A stretch of 64,000 bases of DNA from positions 13,980,001 through 14,044,000 of the forward strand of contig CM072345.1 of the NCBI GenBank assembly GCA_036874045.1, in the 5' to 3' direction. A program made the translations under genes and the position numbers. The notes beneath the pieces are model-generated. The model was not told where the DNA came from. It was given only the letters and a program-made list of their open reading frames with translations, and made no database searches. The DNA comes from Cymodocea nodosa (Eukaryota > Streptophyta > Magnoliopsida > Alismatales > Cymodoceaceae). Of this stretch, positions 33,809 to 46,300 are shown piece after piece (position 1 is the stretch's first letter; each line of letters opens with the position of its first letter).

Positions 33809-35909
33809 CATTTCTCCGCGTCGCTTTTGGAAGAGTCTGTTGGAACTACACTGACACCATCATTTCTGCCATCTGGCTCCTGTCGCTTTAGATGAACAAG
33901 GAAAGGTTGCAAATAAATGAATCAACATGTTTAGCAGAGAGAGTTCAATACGGTATGCGATTGATATACCTGCAGGTTAGAAGATAGTCCATGAGCACGT
34001 CTGGGTCTTGCATTCAGATCAATAATTTTAGGGTCCATGCTTCTTGTGCCATTAGCGTTTCCATCCAGCATTGCAACAGAAGGTAATCTATTTGTCTGGA
34101 TCTTATCTCTTACAATCTGCTTCGGTACATGATTCTGCTTGTGATTATCAACATCCATGGGCAGTGATGTCTGGTCATTGCCAGGTTTATCCCCTAGAAA
34201 CTGCAAAGAAACCAGTTAAAATCTTCATACTGATCTATCGATCAGGTAAGCATGACATAGAAAAGTTGGCTAACCTCAACCCTCTGCCTCAGCATAAGAT
34301 ATCTCGAATGGGTTCTTTTGCCCCCAACATGGACAATCATATCACATTGCAAACAGAGGGAACTCCCATCTATCCCACAGTAAAAGAAAGCTGCATCCAG
34401 ACAGAGAATTAGAAACGCAAATTACAAAGAACGAAGCCCTTAAGATTGTACCCACCAGGAGCGTTTTCACATATATCACAACGAGGAACTTCACTGGGGT
34501 CGGCTAGTCCCACTCGAACATGACGACTGGCAAGCTTATTGCACCTGTGCACCTATAACCAGTACAGAGGTAGCATCAACCCTAATTACAAGCAACAAAC
34601 GGAAAATCAACTAACATATAATGGCGGAGAGCTTCAAATGCATGGTATTTTGCCCTTCTAATTTAAGACAAGCAACAACCTTTAAGACAAATGATACTAA
34701 ATTTGGTAAACCGGGTCTATGGCACCAAACAAAATACCGTCTGCATTCATCCGTGTCTATGTCTTATGGTTAGAAATGCCTAATGGATGTAAACCCTTTT
34801 TCATGCGGTGATCTGAATATTGGCTATGGAGAAAAAGTATTTAACAATCTGGATCATAGGCATCTCACGGAAACTTTATTAAGAGTGTTATTTGGAACAG
34901 CGAGGATTACGTTGTTGGCGATGACAATGGCGTATGAATGACCGGATAGCATAAATTCTTTTTGATTGATGAATGGATCACTGTACATTCTATGTACGGA
35001 TTTGCCTATATGTACGATTCAAACAGACAACGCAAGCAAGAATCCCGTGACCGACATCCGATGATGCCATAGGATGTTCTCTCTCTCTCTCTCTCTGTTC
35101 TAATCAGAGAATTCCTTTCTCCACTGATGTACTTCGCTAGTTTAATTCGAACCTGCGATCGGTGAAAAAATTCGAAGACTTCTCACCGCCCGGTTTGTAA
35201 GTGTGAGAACCCCCTTCTCTGTCAAAATTGACAACTACGAAAAGGATAAACCTCGATGTTAACGGCAGTAAACAACAAGAAATAATGAATTCGAGGATGG
35301 TAAAAGCACTTAGGCTCAGACCTCAAGGTGGCCTTTCACCGTTCCGGCCACAACTTCGGTGGCTGAAAAAGAAGATTATCTTAACTCTATCTCTCTCTCT
35401 CTCTTCCTTCGGCGGTCGAAAAGGAAGATTATCTCACGATGGATGCTGTTGAGAAAACGCAAGCCGGCAGAACAGCAAACTTCCCCCATTGGCGATGGGA
35501 AGAAGAGGCTCTTCACTTCAACCCCCATACACAACGAGCACGCCCATCACCAAAAAATAGGTTCAAACATTCAATTTCCGGGACTAAATCCACCCGAAAG
35601 ACTTCAAATCAAGCAAACGGCAGCACTTCAAAATCCAAAATAAAAAGAAAATAACTCATCGGTCCGCAAAAGTGGAGAAGAATACTTTCCTGCAACCTGG
35701 ATTATTGCAATGGTAACCCATCGAATCTTAAACAAAATCTCCCCTGAAATCCATGCCGGGAAAGGAGGACAGGTAGAAGAGGTGAAAGGAGGAGGAGGAG
35801 AAGTAAAGAGGGTTACCTTGTCGTCGCACGATCGACAAAGCGCCGCCTCGTCCGCGGCGCAGAAGAGAATGGCGGGGGCGCTCTCGCAGACGTCACAGAT
35901 GGTTCGCAT
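33809..35909 (-). CDS. BBX19: B-box zinc finger protein, BBX18/19 (double B-box) type, complete
   Basis: Five exons on the minus strand: 35909-35817, 34552-34456, 34390-34275, 34200-33970 and about 33885-33809, giving about 204 residues. B-box 1 is [20 protein letters not shown] through [18 protein letters not shown]-box 2 is [14 protein letters not shown] through [15 protein letters not shown]. There is no CCT domain. A tail follows with [12 protein letters not shown] and a lysine-rich KSDAEK end. This matches the short two-B-box subfamily with Arabidopsis BBX18 and BBX19, which act as partners in light, flowering and thermomorphogenesis control and do not bind DNA strongly themselves. Which of the two it corresponds to is not settled, so the symbol is provisional. 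The start at MRTICD is preferred over an in-frame ATG nine codons upstream because family members begin there. The exact length of exon 5 may be off by one base. Confidence 0.9.
34553..35816 (-). other. Intron 1 of the BBX gene
   Basis: A 1.26 kb intron with donor aag|gtaacc and acceptor ttatag. It contains two (TC)n microsatellites (35079-35096 and 35390-35404) and a near-duplicate of ggtggctgaaaaagaagat / ggcggtcgaaaaggaagat about 56 bases apart. No exon was seen inside. Confidence 0.6.
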
Positions 35910-36203
35910 CCTTCTTCCCCTTTTCTTCCAGATCAACGGAACCGGTCGCTGCTATCGCTGTTTCTGTCAGGCCCAACACTGATATCATCTCCTCCTCTTC
36001 CTACTCTCCCTGAACTACTCCTCTCCCATCTGCAAACACAGCACTTGGAAAAGGATGAAAAAACCTTGCGATTTTGCAACCAATACCACCGGAGATGGCA
36101 ACAACCGCGCACCAACCAACCTTTGCCGCAGGGCGTACGAGAAGAGAGAGAGAGAGAGTCTGATTCGGAGTTGCCAGTGAAAAATGGATTCTTGTCCTGT
36201 GCT

Positions 36204-36209
36204 CACGTG
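36204..36209. promoter_or_regulatory. G-box CACGTG upstream of the BBX gene
   Basis: A palindromic CACGTG sits about 295 bases upstream of the BBX start, and a further acgtga core occurs near 36279. G-boxes are bound by bZIP (HY5) and bHLH (PIF) light regulators in plants, which would suit a BBX18/19-type gene. Function is inferred. Confidence 0.4.
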
Positions 36210-37320
36210 TCGCATGATTTGGACCTGTCCATCCTTTGTGTAATTTTGATAAAAAAAAAAGCACACGGAATTTTTTTACGTGAACTCGGATCGGACGGTA
36301 ATCCTGGGCATGGCCTGGTGACGACGTCGTCAGAATTTATAACATCTTGTGGAGAGAACAAGACGCTACTAGCGATTAACCCGTCCTAACCTCGTTTTAT
36401 CAGAATATGCGAACAATATGTTTTCTAATCCGTCAATGATCAATCGATTGTGCTAAATTAATCGACAAAAGTAACGCAAAATCGTTAGGTTTGTCTGCGA
36501 GAAATGTTAGCTGGACGGTACTTTAATTGAAAAATTACTAGGTCAGCATTTCAATTTGTTTGTTGTAATTACATCTAAAATTCGGTTTGTGTTTAGTTTG
36601 ATAATAAATTTAGAAATTACGGCAATTGTATTAGGAACTTTATCAAAAAATTCAATCGCTATTGAAGGTATTTATGACGAAGTACCTTAACCAAGGATTT
36701 AAAATTTTTATTAATGACTATCAGTGTGTGTTTAATAGATTAAAAAATAACAGCAGTTAATTAGAAATTTTTTCAAATATTTCAATTGCTATTAAAGGAA
36801 GGCAATTAAAATTTTCATCAATAACTATTAGAAAGTATTTAATTAAAAATTTATTTTTGGTAAACCACAAAAGAATCTGTCCGGCTTCCTTTATATATGA
36901 TAATAATAATCTTATTATTACTATTATTATTAAATATATTGTATTGGCAGAGAGGGGAGGGTTTGAGCTGCGGGCCGATAGGTCCTGGTGCGCTCCTGGC
37001 CACGAGCAGGGGAGTGGTGGAGGTGGGGGCTCACGTGCGTCTCTCGTGCTAAATCCAACTTGGATCATATATTCCTTCAGCTCCGGCGGTAAAGCACAGA
37101 AAATACTTGTGGTTCGGAACGGCCGGCCGCGTGCGTCCGTGGCTGTGGTGTCGACACGTGGCATTCAACTGTCGATGTATCTATAATTTTTTAATTTTCA
37201 TTAAAATCATTATAAAAATAATAGGATACTGTAATGATGCGTTCCATACGATAAGGTGCAAGCAATACACACTCTTATTTTTCGTTACTTTTGGAATGTA
37301 AAAATAATTATCATTGTAAA

Positions 37321-37355
<35 letters not shown>
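37321..37355 (+). repeat. (GAAA)n microsatellite
   Basis: About eight uninterrupted gaaa units. It lies in intergenic DNA with no adjacent gene feature. Confidence 0.9.
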
Positions 37356-37358
<3 letters not shown>

Positions 37359-40253
37359 CGGGTTTGGTCAAGTTTAAATTTCAATAAGATACGTTTTGGT
37401 TCAAATTCAATGCTTTTCAAACAATTATTGACTGGAGTTGGTTTTAAAACAGTTACCACGATATTGTCCTGAGTTTTCCAAATTAGCTTTATAATTTTTT
37501 TATATGTACATAAAAATCACTAAAAAAACTGTAAACAGTGATACTTTTTAATTTGCCATCTTTTTTAGAATCGTCTCTCTCTAGAGACTTGGGATTCCGT
37601 TAACGCCCGGTTCCCTTTAAATACTTCTACATGACACTCTGGGGGAGATTTTTAAGTTAATCTTTGATTAATTAATGAATAATAAAATTTAATATTATAT
37701 GTTCAGCAATAAATTGTATAATATTGTGATATCATCATGTCACTAAAAACAAGTAAAAACATATGTATTTTAGCATATGTTGTACCTTTTACATATATGT
37801 ATAGATATATTACGAAGTACTTTTATATTTAATTTGTCAACCGATTACGTGATTCAAAATTATATGTAATGTAAAATAGCTGCACAGGTCTTAACTCAAA
37901 TGGGTTTATGAATCTGCTTAGGCTCGATTGTAGTAGAGATTTAAAAATTTTCAAAATCATAATTCCACGCGGTATCTAGTGAAGACAAAATTTGCAGATT
38001 TCAAAGCACTGCATACGGTAATGTTTGGATCGCACTGGAGATCCGATGATTTTGGGACGAGGCTGGTCAAACGAGCTAAGAAAATCGGTCTCTACTTGGA
38101 TTCTATAGCTTCTGAAAATTGACAAGTCCTCTGACCTGGATAACCACCTACCGTTGGGTTCACATTTACTTGATTTAGCAATAGGCCTTCTTGACCCCAA
38201 AATATATGGGTCAAGTTGGTCCACTAATAGGCCTGGGTCTTAAGAAATGGACCCCGTTAATATTTGGGCCGAATCCGCTGACCCAATATGAAACGAATCA
38301 GGTCCACTCTAAATGGGTCAGGTAGGTAGGGGCTACATATTAATCTAAATTTTTAATTTGGTTTTCGTGCATATATGTCTATTCTATTTAGTATTTGGCA
38401 CCTATGACGTGGTTCACCTGACTCACGTCCACGTCATCGTTGATGGCAAGAAACCTCTTACTTTATTAAGATCCCTTGCGATACAAATAAACTCAAAGCC
38501 GAATTTGTTGTCAGGAATCTTAGGTGGTGTTTTAATTTCTTCCAGGTGAATGTAATTGATTGCGATGCTTCTCCACGTCACAGTCTTAACTGTCACCTCT
38601 AAATTAGGATCCGTCGTGGCCTCTCCCGCCGATAAATAAATAAATAAATAAATAATATGCACCTACACTATAGTGGTACGTATATATATTCAGGAAACGG
38701 CCCGGAGCAGCTAGATCGCAGTAGATACATACGTCTGGCGGCCTCACGTGGTTTGCTTACTCTTGGAGGGGAGGGGAAGGAGGGGAGATGAGATATTGTT
38801 GCATCCAATGAAGGTGGCAAAACCATGATTCAATTATTCGGGAAATTAATTGGCCGCAACAAAGCTGCGAGCGCCATAAATCTTGAATTAAAGGATAGCG
38901 TGAACTTTAAATTTTTTATTATTATCATATACACATAAGTGCGTATGGAATCAAAGAGACGCGGTAAAGCAAATATTTAGTACACGTAACGGTGGTTATG
39001 GTGATGGTCCGCGCTGCGTGTTTGTGTCTGATGGACGTCCAGAGATAACTACCACCTGCTCGCTTTATTTTTCGCCGTTCGAGGTAAAGAGAAAAGGTGA
39101 GAAAGCCCCGCTTTAAAAGATAAAGAAAAGATTCATCAAATCTGAGACAGAAGTAAAGTTTTCAACTTATTTTTATTTATATTCAACAATTTTTTAATAA
39201 AAAAGATTTAATAGAAGTTTATTAAATAATAGTAATTACTAATTTAAATGAAGAATTAATCCTGGTTTCTGTCTGCGGCCAGGAACGGCAAAGTTATCGC
39301 TATATTAGTCGTGGTTCCTACGAAATTCATCAGGGGTGTCATTGTCCGTCAAAAATTGTGAGTAGGTTGCATTTCTTTTTTCAAAGTTCAGTTTCTTATT
39401 TCTTTCCGTTTGAAAATAACCGGGAAAAAGACCAAAACCTGCCGAACTGATTGCTAAAAAAGGGGTGTCCATCTTTTTGATCTGTGCCATAGAGAGGAAG
39501 AGCTCGGCACCGACCATTGCGGGGGTGCGCAGGCTGTGTGGCCCGTAGGAGGTGGAGGAGAAGGTCGGTCGGTGTCTTCTCCTCCGTTATCACGCTTGCT
39601 TGGAGCGGCAATGATGGATTGTTGATGTCGTTTGGGAGGTTGGTCTCTGGACCCTGCTGCCTTCATTGCTGGTTCTGGTTTTTTTTTTCCCCAGTGCTTG
39701 GTTTCTGTTTTTGTTCTCTCTGTGTCGGTTTCGTTCGGTGATTGGGCTTTCAGGTGGTGGGCGGTGGTTGCGTGAGGTCCAGGATGTGGAGGGAATTGGA
39801 TAGCTGTGGCAGGTGTCCTTTGTCTCTGTTGGGTTGGTTGGTTCCGAGGTGTCGGAGTCGGAAATGGTGGTCTGATGGGTCAATGCTGGTCGCTTGTTTG
39901 CTCGTCGTTTTTCCTCTGTTGCGAGTCTTCTCCTTCTTCTCCTTCTCCTTCTCCTTGTTCTGCTGTCGTTCTACAAGGACTTATTTTTCCTTCCATTTCC
40001 AAATCTCATAATTCTCAATGATGATGCTCGACACTACAACTACCAAGTCAGGTGTGGGAAATGAGAATCATCTGCTTGGCCTAAGAAGGCAAAATAAATG
40101 GGCCCTTTCACCACACCCAGTGGTTGGCAGTAACATACCCCAACAACTTCATCTCTAACCAGAAGAATCCCTTTATGAAGAGAAATCCCAACCCATAACC
40201 CCGATAAGTGTTTCAGCTTCCTCCCATTCCACTCACCGTCTTTCTTGTACGTG

Positions 40254-40262
40254 TATAAAATA
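40254..40262 (+). promoter_or_regulatory. TATA box of the kinesin gene
   Basis: TATAAAATA in gtgtataaaatacaac lies 108 bases before the ATG, a normal plant distance for a leader of about 75 bases. The ATG itself is in a favourable context (gccATGG). Confidence 0.55.
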
Positions 40263-40361
40263 CAACATCACAGGATCTGCTTTAATGCTTGTTTTGCACT
40301 CGCCAATTTCAATTTCAGGTGCAAGTATTGATTTCCGAAGCTGTGCAGGTGTGGGGCGGCC

Positions 40362-43300
40362 ATGGGTGCAACTGGCGGAGATGAACTGCCACGATGGGGG
40401 ATGATGCAGGACCACGGAAGGGATAATGGCATTGGCATAGATAATTGTGGAGGAGGTAATGGTGGGAAGGAGGAGAAGATACTTGTGTCTGTGAGGTTGA
40501 GGCCTCTCAGTGAGAAGGAGATCATGAACAAAGATTCCTGCGACTGGGAATGCATCAATGAGACTACTCTTATCTTCAGGAAAAACCTCCCTGAGCGGTC
40601 CATGTTTCCTGTTGCTTACTCTTATGGTGAGACCACTTTAATTTAATTCATAATTTATTTTTCGAGGATGTCATATAGACTAGTATTAAAACTGTAGGTA
40701 GAGAGACAAAAGGACCTCCCGTAAGCAAAGGCTAAATCCTTATATTTATATATCGATCATAGACAGAATAGCTTAAAATATTCATGAAAAAAAATACCTT
40801 AGTGTGTACTATTTGTTAATGATGTCATATCTAATATATATATATAAAGCCGAGATGGTAGTGGGTCTGTCCGGCAGGCCTTTTTAGTGAAAAGCCTGAA
40901 ATAGCCTTCCAAGGAAATCTTAATATTTACTGGTAAAGAATGGTTGATCGCCATTTAAGGTTAGTTTCGATACAAAGAATTCCCAATCAACAAGAAAACC
41001 ACCCAAGTTAATTTTATACCATTGTTTGTAATAGACACGTAAAATAAAACGCATCGAGATACAAAGTATGAAACGTGAGGTTAACTGTAATAATAATAAT
41101 AATTATTATAATTATTATTATTAATATAAAAAATAAAAAAAGTCCTTAGTTGTTAGTATTTGGACTTGTTTGCAAATAAGTTAAGTTTGAGGGTTTTTAT
41201 ACAAATTAATATAAGAAAAGAGAAAAGGGGGGCGGCGGCTGGGTCGGAATTTCCGATGGTAAAAATAAAAAAATTAAAAAAAGAGAGAGAATGGAATTCC
41301 CAATGGTTGGTAAAAAAGAAAGGTTGGACTTGTGATATTAGGAAGATGTTTTACGTATATTTTCTTATAAATGTGTATTTTTTTTTCTAATATTACTGTG
41401 ATTATCATTTTCTGAATTAAATGATACATATTAAAAATATTTAAATTTTTTTACTACATACTATATTTGATTTTATTATATAAAATTAAATATTTTTATA
41501 GATTATACTTTTACAAAAACTCAGATATAAAAATTATTTTTCCAAAATTTCCTTCTTTTCCTCCTCCTTTTTCTTCTTCACCTCACGTTCTCTCCTCCAC
41601 TTTTCTCTCTTTCCGAAATTCTCCCCTTCGTCACCGCCTCTCCCATCCACTTATTTATTTATTTATTTATTATTATTATTATTATAAAAATACAACCGTC
41701 TCACCCCCTCCATCGCAAATTCCGTACAGGCCCTTCTCTCTCTCTCTCTCTCTTTTTATACAATCTGCAATAAGAGCCTTCAAACTTAATTTATTTACAA
41801 ACAAGTCTAATACCAACAACCAAAAGACTTTTTTTTCAAAAGAGTTCTAATATTAATGATACTATTATTACATTAACCATATGAATCATTTTCTTTAAAG
41901 TATTTCTATTTATTGTTAGATTCTTCACCGTATAAGGTACATATTGTCACGGTTCCATCTGTCTTTTCTTCTCGCAGATAGGGTGTTTGATAGTGATAGC
42001 AGTACAAGGCAGGTATATGAGGAGGGAGCACGGGCGGTTGCCCTTTCAGTTGTCAGTGGCATCAACTGTGAGTCCATTTATAAAACCTTTACCTTCGTCC
42101 CTTTGTTTTATCATAAAACTTTTATTGACAGTTTTTGTTGAGATTGTCTCAGCAAGTATTTTTGCTTATGGGCAAACAAGCAGTGGGAAGACTTACACCA
42201 TGTCCGGAATTACCGAGTATTCTGTTGCCGATATCTTTGACCATGTAGAAAGGGTATCTGACATTGATCTTATCTTTCTTTAGTATTTCTTTCTTTGAAT
42301 TCCACTACTTCTTTTCTGCCTTAAAGTCCTCTTATACGACAAGGTTTCCCGATGCAGCAGCTCACTAAGCTTGGTTTCATTAAAGTGAAAGATGTTACCA
42401 AAATTAAGCCCGGTATTTTGTTTCTCCTAACAGATTTAAAAAGAAAGTTCCAGTGTGGAGACACTGTTTCTATGAGCCTTCAGGTTATACTGGAGCTTTC
42501 TTAACAGCAAATCCTCAATGTTCAAACTTGTAGTTGATAAGAAGATATTAAGAACACCTAGAGATAGGGCCTGATCTGTTTAATATGGCTTGGTAACCAT
42601 CTTGGTGCTTGAAACCTTTGTCTTTATATGGATTTTATATTTTCAACCATACCAACAACTACCTCGACAGTACAATGTAAAATAGCTAGTTCATGTTTGC
42701 TGCATGTCTTATCAAGGTTCATTGAAAGTACTGCCGTACTGGATTGGATACGATACATTTAAATTTATATATGGCTGAATCTGGTTCATTTCCGGTGAAA
42801 GTCCCTTAGATGGCCCAAACTCAGGCACATTGTTGAGATACGAGTAAGGATTAGAAAGTCCTAAGCTCATTTATATAGCTTACTCAGATTTGTTTAAGAA
42901 GGTGGCATTTGTTGTTTTAGTTTTCTCTGTTTAATATCTCTTACGCATGACATGCTTCGTACCTTTGTTCTTGTTCTACAGCATCGGGAGAGGGCATTTG
43001 TTCTGAAATTTTCTGCATTGGAGATCTACAACGAAGCAGTCAGGGATCTCCTCAGCAGTGATAGTACTCCTCTGAGACTCCTTGATGATCCTGAGGTGAG
43101 ACGAAATTCTTTAACATGGATTTTATTCAACACCTTTCTGTCTTATTTCTTAAAGTTGAACGTGCTGCCTCTCCTTTAACGAATAGAGGGGAACCACTGT
43201 GGAGAAACTTACAGAAGAAACGTTGAGAGATTGGGATCATATGAGAGAGCTCCTTTCTATATGTGAAGGTAAGGTGTATTTGATGATTGAAATGTCTTCT

Positions 43301-46300
43301 TTACTTTTGTGATTTATGCATGACCAACTCCTATTCTGCATTCTACAGCTCAAAGGCAAATAGGAGAAACCTCCTTGAATGAGACTAGTTCCAGATCTCA
43401 TCAAATTCTTAGACTGGTACGGTCTCTAGTCTTTGGATTTAATTCAACACTTAGTCTAGATTTCCATACACTTGCCAAAGCAATAAGTTTCATATTTATG
43501 AGATTTTCTCTTTACTGTATAGACAATCGAAAGTTCTACTCGTGAATTTTCCGGAAAGGACAGACTGGGCACTCTTTCTTCTAGTGTGGTATGAAATCAT
43601 TGAATTCTCCTCTTTATCAGCTATTCGCTATCTTGAAGTAGGTGAAATGATACCAACTTGAGGACCGTTTGGATAAAGAACTTTGTAGATCTGGCTGGAA
43701 GCGAACGTGCGTCTCAGACCATGTCTGCTGGCACAAGACTGAAAGAAGGATGCCATATAAACCGTAGCTTGCTTACGCTAGGAACAGTTATTCGCAAACT
43801 AAGGTCACTGCACTTCGTCCTATCCTTGTTCATTTAATTGAAAAGTTTAAACCTTATGCTTGCTCAAAATATACAAATAGAGAGTGGAGTTTTGGCACGA
43901 ATCATGTCATTCTCCCAAGTCAAAAAGTTCTGCTGTGTTTGAACGAATCGTTTATACACTTTCCTAAATAAATTTTATTTCAAGTGAGGATATTGCTCTC
44001 AATCCTGGAATGGCCCTTTAATTTTGTTTCGTTGTATTTTAATGTTTTTTCTAGGATTTAAAAATGTGGATTCTAAACACGAGGATATTGTTTGCTTGGG
44101 AGTTCTTTTTACCTTTGTTAGCTTATGTGGTGTGCAGCAAGGGAAGAAACGGGCACGTCCCATATCGAGACTCAAAGCTAACACGCATCTTACAAACCTC
44201 TCTGGGAGGTAATGCAAGGACCGCCATCATCTGTACAATGAGCCCTGCGAGAAGCCATATTGAGCAATCAAGAAATACCCTTTTGTTTGCAAGTTGTGCA
44301 AAAGAAGTGGTTACCAATGCACATGTTAATGTTGTTATGTCTGACAAGGCATTGGTTAAACACTTGCAAAGACAATTGGCTCGATTGGAGGGTGAGTTGA
44401 GATCTGGTGGTCCACCATCAACCACTCACGCCGAGGCACTATTAAAGGAGAAAGATAACCAAATACGAAAGGTAGCTGACATGCTTCTTATATCTCCACA
44501 TTTTTAAATAACTTGCTTCAACTAACGCATTAAAGGATGAAGATGCCTAGTATTGAACGACTTGCAGTTTTACTCTCTACCAAAATGATTCTAAGGGTGG
44601 AGTGCACTCAACGACTTGCCTAGTATTGACCTTTAGTGCACTGGTAATGTTGCTACATGATGATTGTCTAGAGGTCATAGATTCAAAAACTGTAAATGGC
44701 TTCTCGTCTTGTAAAGACACGTCTATTGAAAATAATCTCTCTATTGGTGGTGGTAGGAGTACCACAATAAATTGATCTTCTTCCACTGACTTCAAATTGG
44801 TGAAAGCCCGTACAAGTTTTACCCTTAAATAGCATTACCTTATGAAAAATACTATTTGGTTTCATGTTTTAAGGTGTTTTAGTACTCGTATATCGTCGGT
44901 AGCAAGTGAACAGATTTCTTATGCAGATGGAGAAAGAGATAAAGGAGCTCATACAGCAGCGAGATCTTGCACAATCTCGGATTCAAGATCTGCTCCAGTC
45001 CATAGGAAACGAACGGACATCAAAGGACTGGGTATCTATTTTCTACAGAAATCATAAATACCTATGCTAAGAACCACGCATCGATTCTATTAGTTTTATG
45101 CAGTAATTACATTTTTTACAGGCAATTTGTCAGACCCCCATGGCCTGTGTGTTGGATACTAGTGGAGATGAAGGTTCAGTGTCAGAGTCAGAGTCAATTT
45201 CTGTTTCTCATCGTGGCCATGATTTTTATGTGACAAAGATTAATTCAACTCCAGACTCAGCAAATGACAGTGATAATTGCAGTGACCAAGATGTCCAAAA
45301 TAATAAATCACGTAGGAATCAAGTCATATCGCCAAGTCTTTCAATCAACAGTCTTAGCTTTCTTGGATTGCTTCAACAACATGGTGAGGAGGATGCCAAA
45401 CCTGGAAACAATGGAGAACTTGAAGACCTCTGCGAGGAAGTTCGTTATATTGAAATGGATGAGACAAGCATAAACAGAAATAACGCTTCTGTGTTCCAAA
45501 CTGATGTTTTGCCACATCTGCCAGAGGACACTGCCAATTATGGAGATCAGTATCATGTTCAAAATTTCCAGGAGGACATATACTCATCAAGTTCAGAGGT
45601 TAAAGAAGATAAGTACCCCGACAATCATGATCCAGGGATTAAATTTGTTCCAGAGGTAACGGTTCGTACATTGGAGGAACAACTTCAAAATGCGAAAGAG
45701 AGTGCTGACAATCCAGTCAAGTCAAGTTTTGATGAATCATCTCCATTGTCATCATTTAGAAGCCCAGCTCTAAGTAGAAGCAGAAGTTGCAAACCAGCTT
45801 TCATTCATAGTTCACCGTCTCCTTCGTTTCTTACTGAAGAGCAAAGTGACGGTACACCACCTAGCAGGTCGTTGAAAGGGTTTTCTAGACATCCTGGTGA
45901 AGGATTTCCGACGAGAGTTCGTGCATTGACCTATGGTGATAACGTGGAAGCACCGCCCGGTAAAGGCTCACAACAGTTTGAATCAAAGATCTCAAATGAT
46001 GCCCGTGAAGTAAATATTGTCAACGATACGTCAGAAGATCTCACCGGCCATTGCGATTTTGTTGTTGGTAAGAAGGAGATGCCTCGAATACTATATCAGA
46101 AACAACACGATGATGAACAGGTGCATACAATATTCGGAAATATCATGCTAGATGTATATCTCATGGAATGCATCACATTATTATTCTTCTGCATCCAAAT
46201 TTAGATAAGCAATTTTACCATCTGCTTAATAGCTCATGCTCTAGCGTGTAGGGATGCATGCAGGAATTCTAACATTTATTGGCAAAAATAGGCCTTTCTT

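Larger units (their letters stand above)
35910..40253. other. Divergent intergenic region between the BBX and kinesin genes
   Basis: The two genes are head to head, 4.45 kb apart. The region holds a (GAAA)n microsatellite (37321-37355), an (AAAT)n run (38633-38655), several ACGT-core motifs at 38400-38450 and 38745-38750, and a G/T-rich strand-skewed block at 39480-40000. A small GC-rich patch at 36950-37160 has no convincing coding content. No gene was identified. Confidence 0.55.

Noticed and set aside
36857..37186. Small gene at 36.9-37.2 kb
   Set aside because: Low-complexity isoleucine and glycine stretches, no motif, no splice or promoter support.
39270..39590. Mitosis-specific (MSA-type) promoter elements for the kinesin
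   Set aside because: Only bare aacgg cores are present, 780 to 1,080 bases upstream, without the flanking consensus.
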